DNA from: JAGQSZ01 sp049647585
GTDB lineage: Bacteria > Actinomycetota > Acidimicrobiia > Acidimicrobiales > Microtrichaceae
Length of the DNA: 64,000 bases
Direction: 5' to 3'
Assembly (NCBI GenBank): GCA_049647585.1
Contig: JBARXY010000011.1
Span: 310,001-374,000 of the forward strand
Shown: positions 26,598 to 35,881 of the stretch, in pieces
Position numbering within the stretch: the first letter of the stretch is position 1
Layout of the letters: every line of letters starts with the position of its first letter
The notes under the pieces: generated by a model
Database searches by the model: none
What the model was told of the DNA's origin: nothing
What the model saw: only the letters and a program-made list of their open reading frames with translations
Position numbers and translations under genes: made by a program

Positions 26598-27131
26598 TTG
26601 CTTTCTGCAGGATTACCTCCGACGTCAGACAGTGATCGGGCTGTAGATGTCCGGTCGAGACGACCGACGGCGGAGGACGGAGTCGCATTGTGGCGACTCG
26701 CTGCAGACACGACGCTCGACGACAACTCGCCGTATGCCTACGTGCTCTGGGGAGACCAGTTCTCCTCGACGAGTCGAGTTGTGATCGACGAAGCGGACAA
26801 CGTGGTCGGCTTTGTAATGGGTCACCGAATCCCTGCTCGACCTGACTGCCTCTTCGTCTGGCAGATCGGAGTTTCGGATGCAGTGCGCGGCCAGGGGGTC
26901 GCCTCGGAGTTGCTCGATGGGCTCTGGGAATCGGTGGACGATGTCGAGTATCTGGAAGCAACAGTTACGCCGTCGAATACAGCTTCGGATCGCCTGTTCC
27001 GTTCATTCGCCTTACGTCACGGCGGGGAACTGAACAGGTCGTTGGCCTATGGGGAAGAGATGTTTCCCGAGGGCAAGGGGCATGAGGCCGAATTTTCCTA
27101 TCGGATAGGGCCCATTCCCCACGAAGGCTGA
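26598..27131 (+). CDS. ectA: L-2,4-diaminobutyrate N-acetyltransferase
   Basis: GNAT-fold enzyme that acetylates diaminobutyrate with acetyl-CoA, the second step of ectoine synthesis. RRPTAEDGVALWRLAADT, DDNSPYAYVLWGDQF, WQIGVSDAVRGQGVASELLDG (acetyl-CoA pyrophosphate loop GQGVAS) and TVTPSNTASDRLFRSFA are EctA signatures. The start is unclear: no ATG or GTG precedes the domain. TTG 26598 gives 177 aa, near normal EctA length; TTG 26562 is an alternative, and neither has a strong ribosome binding site. It is the first gene of ectABCD. Confidence 0.88.
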   Translation: MLSAGLPPTSDSDRAVDVRSRRPTAEDGVALWRLAADTTLDDNSPYAYVLWGDQFSSTSRVVIDEADNVVGFVMGHRIPARPDCLFVWQIGVSDAVRGQGVASELLDGLWESVDDVEYLEATVTPSNTASDRLFRSFALRHGGELNRSLAYGEEMFPEGKGHEAEFSYRIGPIPHEG

Positions 27132-27297
27132 GGGTCGGCCGACTGGTCGACCCGCTCCAACGGCAACATCGCTGAAATTGCTATGGCTGAGCCCGGCCTT
27201 GATGGCCGGCACCCCGTTTGGCCCGGCGTCGAACAGGACTACCTGCGCGGCAGAGAGCTGAGTGGGATCAATCAACACGTGAGGACGTGAATTAGGC

Positions 27298-28590
27298 GTG
27301 AAGACTTTTGACACATACGAATCCGAGGTGCGGGGCTATATCCGCTCCTGGCCGACGGTGTTCAGCCGGGCCGAGGGATGGACCCTGACCGATGAGGGCG
27401 GACGCGACTATCTGGACTTCTTCGCCGGAGCCGGAGCCCTCAACTACGGCCACAACAACCCGGTGGTGATGGAGCCGTTGTTCGATTACATGCGGGCGAA
27501 CGGACCGATCCACACACTCGACATGGCCACCGTCGCCAAACGCGACTTCATAGAGACGTTCGTCGAAGTCGTGCTGGAGCCCCGCGGCATGGACTACAAG
27601 CTCCAGTTTCCCGGACCGACTGGCACGAACGCGGTCGAGGCGGCCCTCAAGCTCGCGCGGAAGGTGACGGGTCGTGAAAGCATCATCAGCTTTACCAACG
27701 CGTTCCATGGAATGTCACTCGGAGCGTTGTCTGTAACCGGCAATTCGATGAAGAGAGCAGGCGCCGGAGTGCCGCTCACCCACACCGTCCCGATGCCCTA
27801 CGCGGGGTTTCTGGGCGATGAGTCCGACTCGGTCGACTATCTGGACCGGTTCCTGCTCGATGACGGTTCCGGGGTCGAGATTCCTGCAGCCGTGATCCTC
27901 GAAACGATTCAGGCAGAAGGCGGAGTCAACGTCGCCTCGGAGCCATGGCTGCGGCGGCTGTTCGAGGTATGTCAGTCCCACGGCGTACTCGTCATCGTCG
28001 ACGACATCCAGGTCGGATGTGGTCGGACCGGACCCTTCTTCTCATTCGAACACCTCGGCCTGAAGCCAGACATCATCTGTCTTTCGAAGTCGCTCAGCGG
28101 TTCGGGCCTGCCATTGGCTCTGGTGCTGATGAAGCCCGAGCTAGACGTCTGGGACCCGGGTGAACACAACGGCACGTTCCGTGGCAACAACGCCGCATTC
28201 GTAACCGCGACCGCGGCTCTGGACACGTTCTGGCGCGACGACAGCTTTGCCGAGTCGGTCCAACAACGGGCCGAGAAGCTCGACGTCGGAATCACCCTCC
28301 TGCAGAAGCGCCATCCCGCGATTTTCGAAGATGTGCGTGGCCGCGGACTGATCCGTGGTCTCGGCTGTGTCGCCCCGGAACTCGCTGGACAGGTCTGTGC
28401 GGCAGCGTTCGCACAGGGCCTATTGATCGAGACCGCCGGCCCCCAGAGCGAGGTCGTCAAGTTCCTACCGCCGCTGATCGTGGACGACCAAGCGATCGAC
28501 GATGCGCTGGACCGCGTAGACCTGGCATGCGACATCGTCATGGACAAGGTCGTTGACCTTGTGCCCGCCCACGCGGGAAGTGCGTCATGA
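27298..28590 (+). CDS. ectB: Diaminobutyrate-2-oxoglutarate transaminase
   Basis: 430 aa PLP-dependent class III aminotransferase that makes L-2,4-diaminobutyrate from aspartate semialdehyde, the committing step of ectoine synthesis. Opening ESEVRGYIRSWPTVF, cofactor region DFFAGAGALNYGHNNP, VDDIQVGCGRTG and the PLP lysine Lys264 in LSKSLSGSG. The GTG start is preceded by GAGGA at long spacing. A 166-bp gap after ectA holds a CCGGCC/GGCCGG hairpin, so ectB may be partly uncoupled from ectA. Its stop overlaps the ectC ATG (ATGA). Confidence 0.96.
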   Translation: MKTFDTYESEVRGYIRSWPTVFSRAEGWTLTDEGGRDYLDFFAGAGALNYGHNNPVVMEPLFDYMRANGPIHTLDMATVAKRDFIETFVEVVLEPRGMDYKLQFPGPTGTNAVEAALKLARKVTGRESIISFTNAFHGMSLGALSVTGNSMKRAGAGVPLTHTVPMPYAGFLGDESDSVDYLDRFLLDDGSGVEIPAAVILETIQAEGGVNVASEPWLRRLFEVCQSHGVLVIVDDIQVGCGRTGPFFSFEHLGLKPDIICLSKSLSGSGLPLALVLMKPELDVWDPGEHNGTFRGNNAAFVTATAALDTFWRDDSFAESVQQRAEKLDVGITLLQKRHPAIFEDVRGRGLIRGLGCVAPELAGQVCAAAFAQGLLIETAGPQSEVVKFLPPLIVDDQAIDDALDRVDLACDIVMDKVVDLVPAHAGSAS

Positions 28591-28985
28591 TCGTCCGGAA
28601 CGTCGATGACCTGAACGGCACCGACCGCGAGACCATTGCCGATACCTGGAAGTCACGTCGCTTCCTACTCGCCGACGACGGCATGGGTTTCTCGTTCCAC
28701 GAGACCACCATGGCGGCCGGCACCGAGACCGCGATGTGGTACCAGAACCATCTTGAGGCCGTCTACTGCGTGGGCGGAAAGGGTTCGATCGAAGACCTCG
28801 CCACCGGTGTGATCCACAAAATCGCCGACGGCACGATGTACGCCCTGGACAAGCACGATCGTCACGTCATCCGGGTCGAGGAGGAGATGCGTCTCATCTG
28901 TGTGTTCAACCCGCCCTGTGTAGGTGGCGAGACCCACGACGAGAACGGCTCATATCCACTTCTCGATGCGAGGTCCGAAAAGTGA
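28587..28985 (+). CDS. ectC: L-ectoine synthase
   Basis: 132 aa cupin that cyclises N-gamma-acetyl-diaminobutyrate to ectoine. MIVRNVDDLNGTDRE, RRFLLADDGMGFSFHET, WYQNHLEAVYCVGG (iron ligand region), MYALDKHDRHVIR and CVFNPPCVGGE are conserved EctC stretches. It overlaps ectB by ATGA and ectD by GTGA, so it is tightly coupled. Confidence 0.97.
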   Translation: MIVRNVDDLNGTDRETIADTWKSRRFLLADDGMGFSFHETTMAAGTETAMWYQNHLEAVYCVGGKGSIEDLATGVIHKIADGTMYALDKHDRHVIRVEEEMRLICVFNPPCVGGETHDENGSYPLLDARSEK

Positions 28986-29920
28986 CCTCCACACCCAGCC
29001 CCACTGGTGGCACCTCAGAGATGGATCGAGCGACTGATCGCTATCCGACGCGCTCGGGAGAACAAGCCCTCCTGGGTGACCGGCTCGATCCGGTTGTCTG
29101 GGGCACCGGCGCCGGCACCCAACTCGACGCAGAACAGATCGAGTCCTACGAACGCGACGGGTATCTACAGATCACGTCGTTGTTCGACTCCAGGGAACTA
29201 GCGGTGCTCGATGAAGAAATCGTCCGGTTGTCCGCCGATGTCGACGTGATGGCATCGGACCGGGCAATCATCGAGCCTTCGGGTGGGGCGCTGCGTTCCA
29301 TCTTCGAGGTGCATCGTTCCGGGCCCTTCGCCGAACTCGTCAGCGATCGCCGACTTGCGGATGTCGCCCGCCAACTTCTTGGCAGCGATGTCTACGTGCA
29401 CCAGAGTCGGATCAATCTCAAGCCTGCCTTTCGGGGCAAGGAGTTCTACTGGCACTCCGACTTCGAGACCTGGCACGCCGAGGACGGGATGCCGTCCATG
29501 CGGGCACTGAGCGCATCAGTGAGTCTCACGAAGAATCTTCATGTGAACGGTCCGCTGATGGTCATCGCGGGATCTCACCACCGGTTCGTGAGTTGTGCGG
29601 GAGAAACCCCGCGCAACCACCACGAGATGTCGCTCAGACGCCAAGAGATCGGCGTCCCGGACGAAGAACATCTGGCGGAACTAGCCCAACAAGGCGAGAT
29701 TCGAAATGTCGTAGGGCCGGCCGGCTCTGTCACGTTCTTCGACTGCAACCTGATGCACGGATCGAACGGAAACATCACGCCAATGGGGCGCAAGAACGCG
29801 TTCTTCGTGTTCAACAGCGTGGAGAACACGCTGGTCGAACCCTTCGCGGCGCCCATGCCCAGGCCGACCCACATAGCGAGTCGGGACTTCGACCCGCTAC
29901 CGGATCCAGCCGTCGGGTGA
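28982..29920 (+). CDS. ectD: Ectoine hydroxylase
   Basis: 312 aa Fe(II)/2-oxoglutarate-dependent dioxygenase that converts ectoine to 5-hydroxyectoine. Iron ligands are His158 and Asp160 (FYWHSDFETWH) and His259 (NLMHGSNGN). The EctD signature around QSRINLKPAFRGKEF precedes them. The GTG start overlaps the ectC stop. The presence of ectD means the cell can make hydroxyectoine, a protectant against desiccation and heat as well as salt. It is the last gene of the operon and a strong hairpin follows 10 bp later. Confidence 0.96.
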   Translation: MTSTPSPTGGTSEMDRATDRYPTRSGEQALLGDRLDPVVWGTGAGTQLDAEQIESYERDGYLQITSLFDSRELAVLDEEIVRLSADVDVMASDRAIIEPSGGALRSIFEVHRSGPFAELVSDRRLADVARQLLGSDVYVHQSRINLKPAFRGKEFYWHSDFETWHAEDGMPSMRALSASVSLTKNLHVNGPLMVIAGSHHRFVSCAGETPRNHHEMSLRRQEIGVPDEEHLAELAQQGEIRNVVGPAGSVTFFDCNLMHGSNGNITPMGRKNAFFVFNSVENTLVEPFAAPMPRPTHIASRDFDPLPDPAVG

Positions 29921-29929
29921 GCTGGGGTC

Positions 29930-29974
29930 AACTTGAGCGGTAGTGGTCATCATTCGACCACTACCGCTCAAGTT
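29930..29974 (+). terminator. Long perfect hairpin after ectD
   Basis: Inverted repeat with 19-bp perfectly matched arms (left 29930-29948, right 29956-29974; arm AACTTGAGCGGTAGTGGTC) and a 7-nt loop. No T-run follows, so it would be an actinobacterial I-shaped terminator between ectD and pta. A role as a protein-binding palindrome upstream of pta cannot be excluded. Confidence 0.7.
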
Positions 29975-30010
29975 CCTGTCTCCAACGCGAGTTGCGGCTA
30001 GGACATTGTC

Positions 30011-32104
30011 ATGACCAAAGCGGAACCGCGCAGCATCTACATCGCCTCTGCTGAGGGGTATACCGGCAAATCGCTGGTGGCTCTGGGACTGGTCGACCTG
30101 TTCGTCAGCAGCGTCAGCAGCGTGGGGGTCTTCCGTCCGGTGGTCCGAACCACCACCGAAGAAGACGACATGTTGCGCCTGCTCCATTCACGCGGCGGAA
30201 TCCAACATCCGGACCAATCAGCAGTCGGCGTCACCTATGAAGAGGTCCACGCAGACCCCGACAAGGCGCTCGCGAAGATCGTCGAACGCTACCGGGCAAT
30301 CGAGGCCGGTACCGAGGTCATGGTGATCGTCGGCTCCGACTACACCGATGTGGCAAGCCCTACCGAGCTGACCTTCAACGGTCATGTCGCCGCCAACCTA
30401 GGCGCTCCGGTACTGCTGGTGGTCAACGCCTTTGAGAGGTCCGCAGGCGAGGTCAGCCAACTCATCGAGATGGCCGTCGCGGAATTGCGACAGTCGCACG
30501 CCACGCCGATTGCGGTGGTGGCGAATCGCTGTGGCCAGGACCAACTCGAAGTAGTGCGAGCAGAAGTTGCAGACTACGAACTCCCGACCTGGGTGCTGCC
30601 TGAAGCCTCCATGCTGTCGGCCCCGCTGATAGTCGATGTGATGGCAGCCCTCGGAGGTGAACTGCTGTTCGGGGACCCGACGATGCTCCAGCGCGAGGCC
30701 GAACACATGCTCGTGTGCGGAATGGGGGTCGAGCACGTCCTCGAGCGACTCGGCGAGGGGCACCTCTGCATTGCCACCGGAGACCGCGCAGACGTCCTCG
30801 TGGCATTGGCCGCGGCGCATGCCGCCCCTGATTTTCCGTCGCTGGCCGGCATCGTTCTGAACGGCGGATATCGACCCGGTCCGACCGCTGAACGACTGGT
30901 TGAAGGTCTCGACATGGGCCTGCCGATAGTGCTCACCGACCTCGACTCATACGAGACCGCGCGACTCGTCGCGTCGACGAGAGGACGACTGGCTAGGGGC
31001 ACGCAGCGCAAGATCGACACCGCCCTCGCCGTCTTCGAGGAGAACATCGACGCGGAATCACTGCTGGCCAGCCTCGATGTCCCACGGAGCGAAGTGGTCA
31101 CGCCGCTCATGTTCGAATCAGTGCTGCTCGAGCGGGCTCGGGTTGGGCTCAGACACATCGTCCTGCCCGAAGGTAGCGACGATCGAATCCTCCGCGCCGC
31201 TGCCACCCTGCTGGCCCGTCAGGTCGCGGATCTGACCCTGCTCGGCGTCGAGTCTCGGATCCGTTCCCGGGCCGTCGCCCTTGGCCTGGACCTTTCAAAT
31301 GCCAGAGTGATCGATCCGCAGACCTCGGAACTCATCGAACCATTCGCCGTGGAGTACACGCGGCTGCGTGCACACAAGGGAATGACTCTGGAACGAGCTC
31401 GCGACATCGTGCGCGACGTGTCGTATTTCGGGACGATGATGGTCTATTCGGGTTACGCCGACGGGATGGTTTCGGGCGCTGCCCACTCGACCGCTCACAC
31501 GGTCACGCCCTCGTTCGAGATCATCAAGACGACCGTCGGAACCCAGGTGGTCTCGTCCGTCTTCTTCATGTGCCTGGCCGATCGGGTGCTCGTATATGGC
31601 GACTGCGCAGTGATCCCCGACCCCACGGCGGAAGAACTGGCGGACATCGCCATCGCGTCTGCCGACACTGCCTCACGATTCGGGATCGAACCCCGAGTCG
31701 CGATGCTGTCGTATTCAACCGGCATGTCGGGCAGCGGCGCCGATGTCGACAAGGTGAGAGCCGCCACCGAAATGGTCAGGGCCCGTCGGCCTGACCTACC
31801 GGTCGAAGGCCCGCTCCAATACGACGCCGCCGTCGACGCAGTTGTCGCTGAAGCCAAGCTGCCCGGGTCGGTGGTCGCTGGCCGGGCAACGGTCTTCATC
31901 TTCCCAGACCTCAACACCGGCAACAACACCTACAAGGCCGTCCAACGATCGGCAGGAGCCATCGCTATCGGACCGGTGCTTCAGGGACTGAAGAAGCCGG
32001 TCAACGACCTTTCGCGGGGCGCAACGGTCAGAGACATCATCAACACCGTCGCCATCACAGCTGCCCAAGCCAATTCGACCGGTGACACCCAGGTGGAACA
32101 ATGA
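30011..32104 (+). CDS. pta: Phosphate acetyltransferase
   Basis: 697 aa, the long form. An N-terminal P-loop-like CobQ/BioD domain (SIYIASAEGYTGKSLVALGL) and a DRTGG regulatory domain (about 215-330) precede the catalytic Pta domain (about 370-690). The catalytic domain includes HIVLPEGSDDRILRAA, DGMVSGAAHSTAHTVTP, SYSTGMSGSG and FPDLNTGNNTYKAVQR. It interconverts acetyl-CoA and acetyl phosphate. It overlaps ackA by ATGA. The long form is typically allosterically regulated. Confidence 0.96.
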   Translation: MTKAEPRSIYIASAEGYTGKSLVALGLVDLFVSSVSSVGVFRPVVRTTTEEDDMLRLLHSRGGIQHPDQSAVGVTYEEVHADPDKALAKIVERYRAIEAGTEVMVIVGSDYTDVASPTELTFNGHVAANLGAPVLLVVNAFERSAGEVSQLIEMAVAELRQSHATPIAVVANRCGQDQLEVVRAEVADYELPTWVLPEASMLSAPLIVDVMAALGGELLFGDPTMLQREAEHMLVCGMGVEHVLERLGEGHLCIATGDRADVLVALAAAHAAPDFPSLAGIVLNGGYRPGPTAERLVEGLDMGLPIVLTDLDSYETARLVASTRGRLARGTQRKIDTALAVFEENIDAESLLASLDVPRSEVVTPLMFESVLLERARVGLRHIVLPEGSDDRILRAAATLLARQVADLTLLGVESRIRSRAVALGLDLSNARVIDPQTSELIEPFAVEYTRLRAHKGMTLERARDIVRDVSYFGTMMVYSGYADGMVSGAAHSTAHTVTPSFEIIKTTVGTQVVSSVFFMCLADRVLVYGDCAVIPDPTAEELADIAIASADTASRFGIEPRVAMLSYSTGMSGSGADVDKVRAATEMVRARRPDLPVEGPLQYDAAVDAVVAEAKLPGSVVAGRATVFIFPDLNTGNNTYKAVQRSAGAIAIGPVLQGLKKPVNDLSRGATVRDIINTVAITAAQANSTGDTQVEQ

Positions 32105-33405
32105 CCAGCTCGATTCTCGTCATAAACGCCGGGTCCTCCTCGATCAAGTTCCAGTTGATCGAGGTCGGGTCCGAGCGAGTGACTCGATCCGGATTCGTTG
32201 ACCGGATCGGACAGGAACTGTCGGCTGTTCGCCAAGTCAGCAGCGAAGGCACCGTCGACCGCGAGGTGAAGGTGCGGGACCACGGCGAAGCCATGAGTAT
32301 CGTGCTCGGAGACTTCGAGGACTCCGGTGCCAGCCTTCGTGATCCGGACCTCGTCGCTGTAGGGCATCGGGTGGTCATGGGTGGCCGCGACCTCGACCGT
32401 CCGGTGGCCATCGATGATGCCGTACTTGCAAGGATCGAGGAGCTTTCACCTCTTGCTCCGCTGCACAATCCGGCAAATGCCAAGGCCATCCGGGTCACGC
32501 GCAAGTTGCTTCCACAAGTACCCCAGGTGGCGGTCTTCGATACCGCGTTCTTCCACGATCTGCCGCCCGAAGCCTCGTCCTACGCGATTGACCCCGCCCT
32601 GGCCGAAAGGCATTCGATCCGCCGCTACGGCTTCCACGGAATCTCCCACGAGTACGTCTCCAGAACGGTGGCCGAAATGCTCAGCGCCGCTGGGCACAGC
32701 AACGGGGATTCCGGCAGCGCTCGTGGCGGCCCCGGCAACGGCGATCCCGGCAGCGCTCGTGGCGGTGACGGCACGTCACATGGCAGCGCGGGCACGGCGG
32801 ATGGACTCAGGCAGATCGTCCTTCACCTGGGCAACGGTGCGTCCGCCTCCGCAGTCGTCAACGGTCGGGCCGTCGATGTCTCAATGGGTTTCACCCCGCT
32901 CGAAGGGCTGGTCATGGGCACCCGCTCAGGCGACATCGACCCGTCGGTCGCGTTCTACCTGAATCGCCAGGCGGACATGAGCATCGACGACATTGACCAT
33001 CTGCTCAACCAGCGGTCCGGAATGTTGGGTCTGACCGGACACATCGACCTCCGTGACGTTCATCGCTCAGTCGCCGCCGGAGACCGCGCAGCCCAATTGG
33101 GTCTGGATATGTACGTCGGCCGGTTGCGCAAGTACATCGGAGCATACGCAGCAGCGATGGGTGGCCTGGATGCGCTGACCTTCACCGCAGGGGTCGGCGA
33201 GAACGATTCCAAGGTGCGTTCCCAAACCGTTGACCGGCTCGGCTTTCTGGGCATCACCATCGATCCCACCTTGAACAACCTGGACAGCGCTGACCCGCGA
33301 GTCATCTCCGATGCAGGTTCGCGAGTGAAGGTTCTGGTGGTCCCCACCCGCGAGGAACTGTCGATCGCCCGTCAGGTCGCCGATTTGATCCGGCCCATCA
33401 ACTGA
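32101..33405 (+). CDS. ackA: Acetate kinase with a low-complexity insertion
   Basis: 434 aa against the usual ~400. It makes ATP from acetyl phosphate, or the reverse. ILVINAGSSSIKFQL, the central GFHGISHEYVS, GNGASASAV, MGFTPLEGLVMGTRSGDIDP and FTAGVGEND are all intact. About 34 extra residues at roughly 199-233 (NGDSGSARGGPG repeated) sit in the loop between GISHEYVSRTVAEML and the ATPase core. They are encoded by a 36-bp duplication at 32698 and 32734. The insert is in frame and lies in a surface loop, so the enzyme is probably active. Confidence 0.96.
   Translation: MTSSILVINAGSSSIKFQLIEVGSERVTRSGFVDRIGQELSAVRQVSSEGTVDREVKVRDHGEAMSIVLGDFEDSGASLRDPDLVAVGHRVVMGGRDLDRPVAIDDAVLARIEELSPLAPLHNPANAKAIRVTRKLLPQVPQVAVFDTAFFHDLPPEASSYAIDPALAERHSIRRYGFHGISHEYVSRTVAEMLSAAGHSNGDSGSARGGPGNGDPGSARGGDGTSHGSAGTADGLRQIVLHLGNGASASAVVNGRAVDVSMGFTPLEGLVMGTRSGDIDPSVAFYLNRQADMSIDDIDHLLNQRSGMLGLTGHIDLRDVHRSVAAGDRAAQLGLDMYVGRLRKYIGAYAAAMGGLDALTFTAGVGENDSKVRSQTVDRLGFLGITIDPTLNNLDSADPRVISDAGSRVKVLVVPTREELSIARQVADLIRPIN
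32698..32769 (+). repeat. 36-bp in-frame duplication inside ackA
   Basis: Two copies of a 36-bp unit (start AGCAACGG/GGCAACGG, containing CCGGCAGCGCTCGTGGCGG) at 32698-32733 and 32734-32769, encoding the repeat NGDxGSARGGxG. Confidence 0.85.
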
Positions 33406-33492
33406 TCCGGTCCGTCAACTGTTCGAGCCGCAACTATTTGATCCACAACTGCGTGATCCACAAGTGTTGGGCCCCTGCATCCGGGTGAACGC

Positions 33493-33912
33493 TCAGTCCG
33501 AAGGAAGATCGGTCAGCTCACGGGTGGCCGTAGGTTGGATCTTGATTGGAGCATCAAAGTCGCCACGTAGGACCCGTATGGCGAGCTGGCCGTTGGCCAG
33601 TGATGCCTCCACTCCCGACCCGAATCCGTCGGGGAGTTCCACCTCGCGTTCATAGCCGCCGTACTCCCATTCCTGGACTACATGCTGCCGAGGTCCGGCG
33701 CTACGCAGGGCAGCCGAGAACCGCAACAAACCCCGATCCAAGTGGATTTCGACGTTGTCAGCCGTGACTGCCGGGAACGGAGCTACGACGACCATCGAAG
33801 ATGGTGTCTCGTAGACGTTGACCGGCACCTTCTGCATCGTCATCCGCGACTCTGTATCCGCCGTTGAATCCAACACCTCTTGGTGTCCGGGCAGCTTCGA
33901 AGCAATTGTCAT
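33493..33912 (-). CDS. Hsp20/alpha-crystallin family small heat shock protein
   Basis: 139 aa from ATG 33912, which has AGGAG six nt upstream; the longer frame to 34155 is spurious because it overlaps the SDR gene. The alpha-crystallin core runs from PVNVYETPSSMVVVAPFP through LLRFSAALR to ELPDGFGSGVEASLANGQLAIRV, the last part being the conserved beta8-beta9 ANGxLxI element. ATP-independent chaperone that oligomerises around unfolding proteins. Monocistronic by position. Confidence 0.88.
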   Translation of the reverse strand: MTIASKLPGHQEVLDSTADTESRMTMQKVPVNVYETPSSMVVVAPFPAVTADNVEIHLDRGLLRFSAALRSAGPRQHVVQEWEYGGYEREVELPDGFGSGVEASLANGQLAIRVLRGDFDAPIKIQPTATRELTDLPSD

Positions 33913-33994
33913 GGGGACTCCTGCGATCTCGTTTCGATAGGGGTTCCCGTACCCGTTCGAGGCCCGCGACAGAAGCGCACCGATCCATGCGGGC

Positions 33995-34888
33995 TCAGCG
34001 GGCGGTCCAACCTCCGTCGATCGCCAGGATCTGTCCAGTGCAGTAGGTGGAGGCATCGCCGGCGAGAAACAACAGCGCTCCGTCGAGTTCGTCGTTCCGA
34101 CCGAAGCGACCCATCGGGCAGTTGTCGAAGATGAAGGCCTCGGACCGCTCGTCACCGATCATGTCCTGGGTCATCTCCGACGGGAACCATCCAGGAGCTA
34201 TTGCGTTGACCCTGACACCCTTGCGTGCCCACTGCGCGCCGAGTTCCCGGGTCAGATTGACCACCGCGCCCTTGGAAGCGCAGTAGCTGGCCTGCTTGAT
34301 CGGGGATGATGCGACCAGTCCGAGGACCGATGCGATATTCACGATGCTTCCACGACCGCGGTCGATCATCTGGCGACCGACCATCTGGCTCAGGTGGAAC
34401 AGGGCCACCGCGTTCACCGACATGACCCACTCGATCTGCTCGAGCGGTTCCTCCTCGGCACGACCGGACGGACTCACACCGGCGTTGTTGACCAGAATAT
34501 CGATGCGGCCGAACTGGTCGATGGTGGTGCTGACAAGCCGTTCCAGATCATCGGTCACGGTCACGTCACATCGGATCGGCAGCGCACCGATTTCTGCAGC
34601 CAGCGTGTTGAGGCGGTCCACCCGGCGAGCGGCGACCACGACCTGGGCACCTGCAGCAGCCAGCACCCGGGCGAATCGCTCCCCTAGACCACTCGAGGCT
34701 CCGGTGACAATAGCGACGCGGTCCTTCAGGTCGAACAGCTGGCCTGGGTTGACCTGCGCCCCGATGGAGTTGAACCCGCCGCTCACGGGCTTGTTCCGGT
34801 CATTGGGGCTGTCCAAGTCATTTGTCATTGAATCTTCTGTCACTGGATCGTCTGTATCTGGGTCGACTGTCACTGGATCGTCTGTCAT
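33995..34888 (-). CDS. SDR family oxidoreductase with repetitive acidic N-terminus
   Basis: 297 aa. NAD(P) motif TGASSGLG at 62-69, NNAG about 40 residues after the acidic strand, Ser in VNIASVLG and YCASK for the Tyr/Lys pair, followed by NAIAPGWFPSEMT and a C-terminal YCTGQILAIDGGW. It resembles gluconate 5-dehydrogenase/3-oxoacyl reductase-like SDRs. The first ~30 residues (DPVTVDPDTDDPVTEDS) are a repetitive acidic extension; ATG 34828 would remove most of it, but ATG 34888 overlaps the CDF stop (ATGA), so I keep it. Substrate unknown. Confidence 0.88.
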   Translation of the reverse strand: MTDDPVTVDPDTDDPVTEDSMTNDLDSPNDRNKPVSGGFNSIGAQVNPGQLFDLKDRVAIVTGASSGLGERFARVLAAAGAQVVVAARRVDRLNTLAAEIGALPIRCDVTVTDDLERLVSTTIDQFGRIDILVNNAGVSPSGRAEEEPLEQIEWVMSVNAVALFHLSQMVGRQMIDRGRGSIVNIASVLGLVASSPIKQASYCASKGAVVNLTRELGAQWARKGVRVNAIAPGWFPSEMTQDMIGDERSEAFIFDNCPMGRFGRNDELDGALLFLAGDASTYCTGQILAIDGGWTAR

Positions 34889-35817
34889 TGCGATTTCGCC
34901 AATGGTTCTACGTGCGTAAACGTCATAGCGCCGGGCAACTCCCGCGCCATGGCACTCTCAACCTGGTCGGCCAGGTCGTGGCCCTGGCTGACCGACCAGT
35001 CTCCCGGCACCCGCATGGTCACATAGACGAACCGCTGACGGCCGGACTCCCGGGTCCGCACTGGTGCGAACTCCACAATTCCACTTCCGCTGCACTCGTC
35101 GAGCACCTGCTTCACCTTCGCCGAATCCTCCGGCGAAAGTGACGCGTCCAGCAGGCCGACGACGGAGCGCTTCACGAGCTTGTACCCAGTGAACATGATC
35201 TGAACTCCCACGAGGAGAGCAACGATCGGATCCAGGATCTCGAAGTCGAAGATCGCCACCAGCAGGATTCCGACCACGACCCCGGCAGAGGTCCAGACGT
35301 CGGTGAGCAGATGTCGTCCATCTGCTTCAAGAGTGAGCGAGCGGCTCGCCCGACCCACGCGGATCAACACCAGTCCAACTCCCAGATTCAGACCCGCTGC
35401 CACCAAGGACAGCAGCAGACCGAAGGTCGTCTGGTCGAGAGCGGCCGGGTTGATCAGACGGCTGATGGCGGTCCAGAGAATGAGTGCCGCGGCGACGAAA
35501 ATCATCGACCCTTCGGTGGCGGCAGATAGGTACTCGGCCTTGCCGTGACCGAAGTGGTGTCCACTGTCCGGGGGTCGAGCGGCAGCCCTGAGTGCGACTA
35601 TGCCGAGAAGGGCAGCCACGACATTGACACCGGATTCGAGCGCATCGGACAGAAACCCGACCGAGCCGGTGACCGCTGCCGCTGAGGCCTTCAGCGCCAT
35701 GGTCAGCACCGCCGTCGCCAGCGAAAGGAACATGAAGCGAATTAGACGCCTGTGCTCGGCGTCGGACGCAGGATCGCTTGTCGACTGACCACTCATGCTT
35801 TGCACGAGGGTCACCAT
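34885..35817 (-). CDS. Cation diffusion facilitator family metal transporter
   Basis: 310 aa. Six membrane helices and a C-terminal cytoplasmic dimerisation domain typical of CDF proteins exporting Zn2+/Mn2+/Fe2+ against protons. GSVGFLSDALESGVN in helix 2 has Asp but Ser where YiiP has the second Asp; ADGRHLLTDVWTS in helix 5 keeps HxxxD. SGHHFGHGKAEYLS is the typical loop. The ALES variant is common in an actinobacterial subfamily, so specificity may differ from YiiP. ATG 35817 has GGAGGA at 10 nt; GTG 35835 is possible. Coupled to the SDR gene. Confidence 0.9.
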   Translation of the reverse strand: MVTLVQSMSGQSTSDPASDAEHRRLIRFMFLSLATAVLTMALKASAAAVTGSVGFLSDALESGVNVVAALLGIVALRAAARPPDSGHHFGHGKAEYLSAATEGSMIFVAAALILWTAISRLINPAALDQTTFGLLLSLVAAGLNLGVGLVLIRVGRASRSLTLEADGRHLLTDVWTSAGVVVGILLVAIFDFEILDPIVALLVGVQIMFTGYKLVKRSVVGLLDASLSPEDSAKVKQVLDECSGSGIVEFAPVRTRESGRQRFVYVTMRVPGDWSVSQGHDLADQVESAMARELPGAMTFTHVEPLAKSQ

Positions 35818-35881
35818 AGGGTTTGAGTCCTCCACGGACCGCTACCGGTGAACTGGGTCGCCGAGCTGCAGCGCTCAGCGC

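Noticed and set aside
33913..34155. N-terminal 81 codons of the Hsp20 frame
   Set aside because: They overlap the SDR gene at 33995; ATG 33912 has AGGAG and gives normal Hsp20 length.
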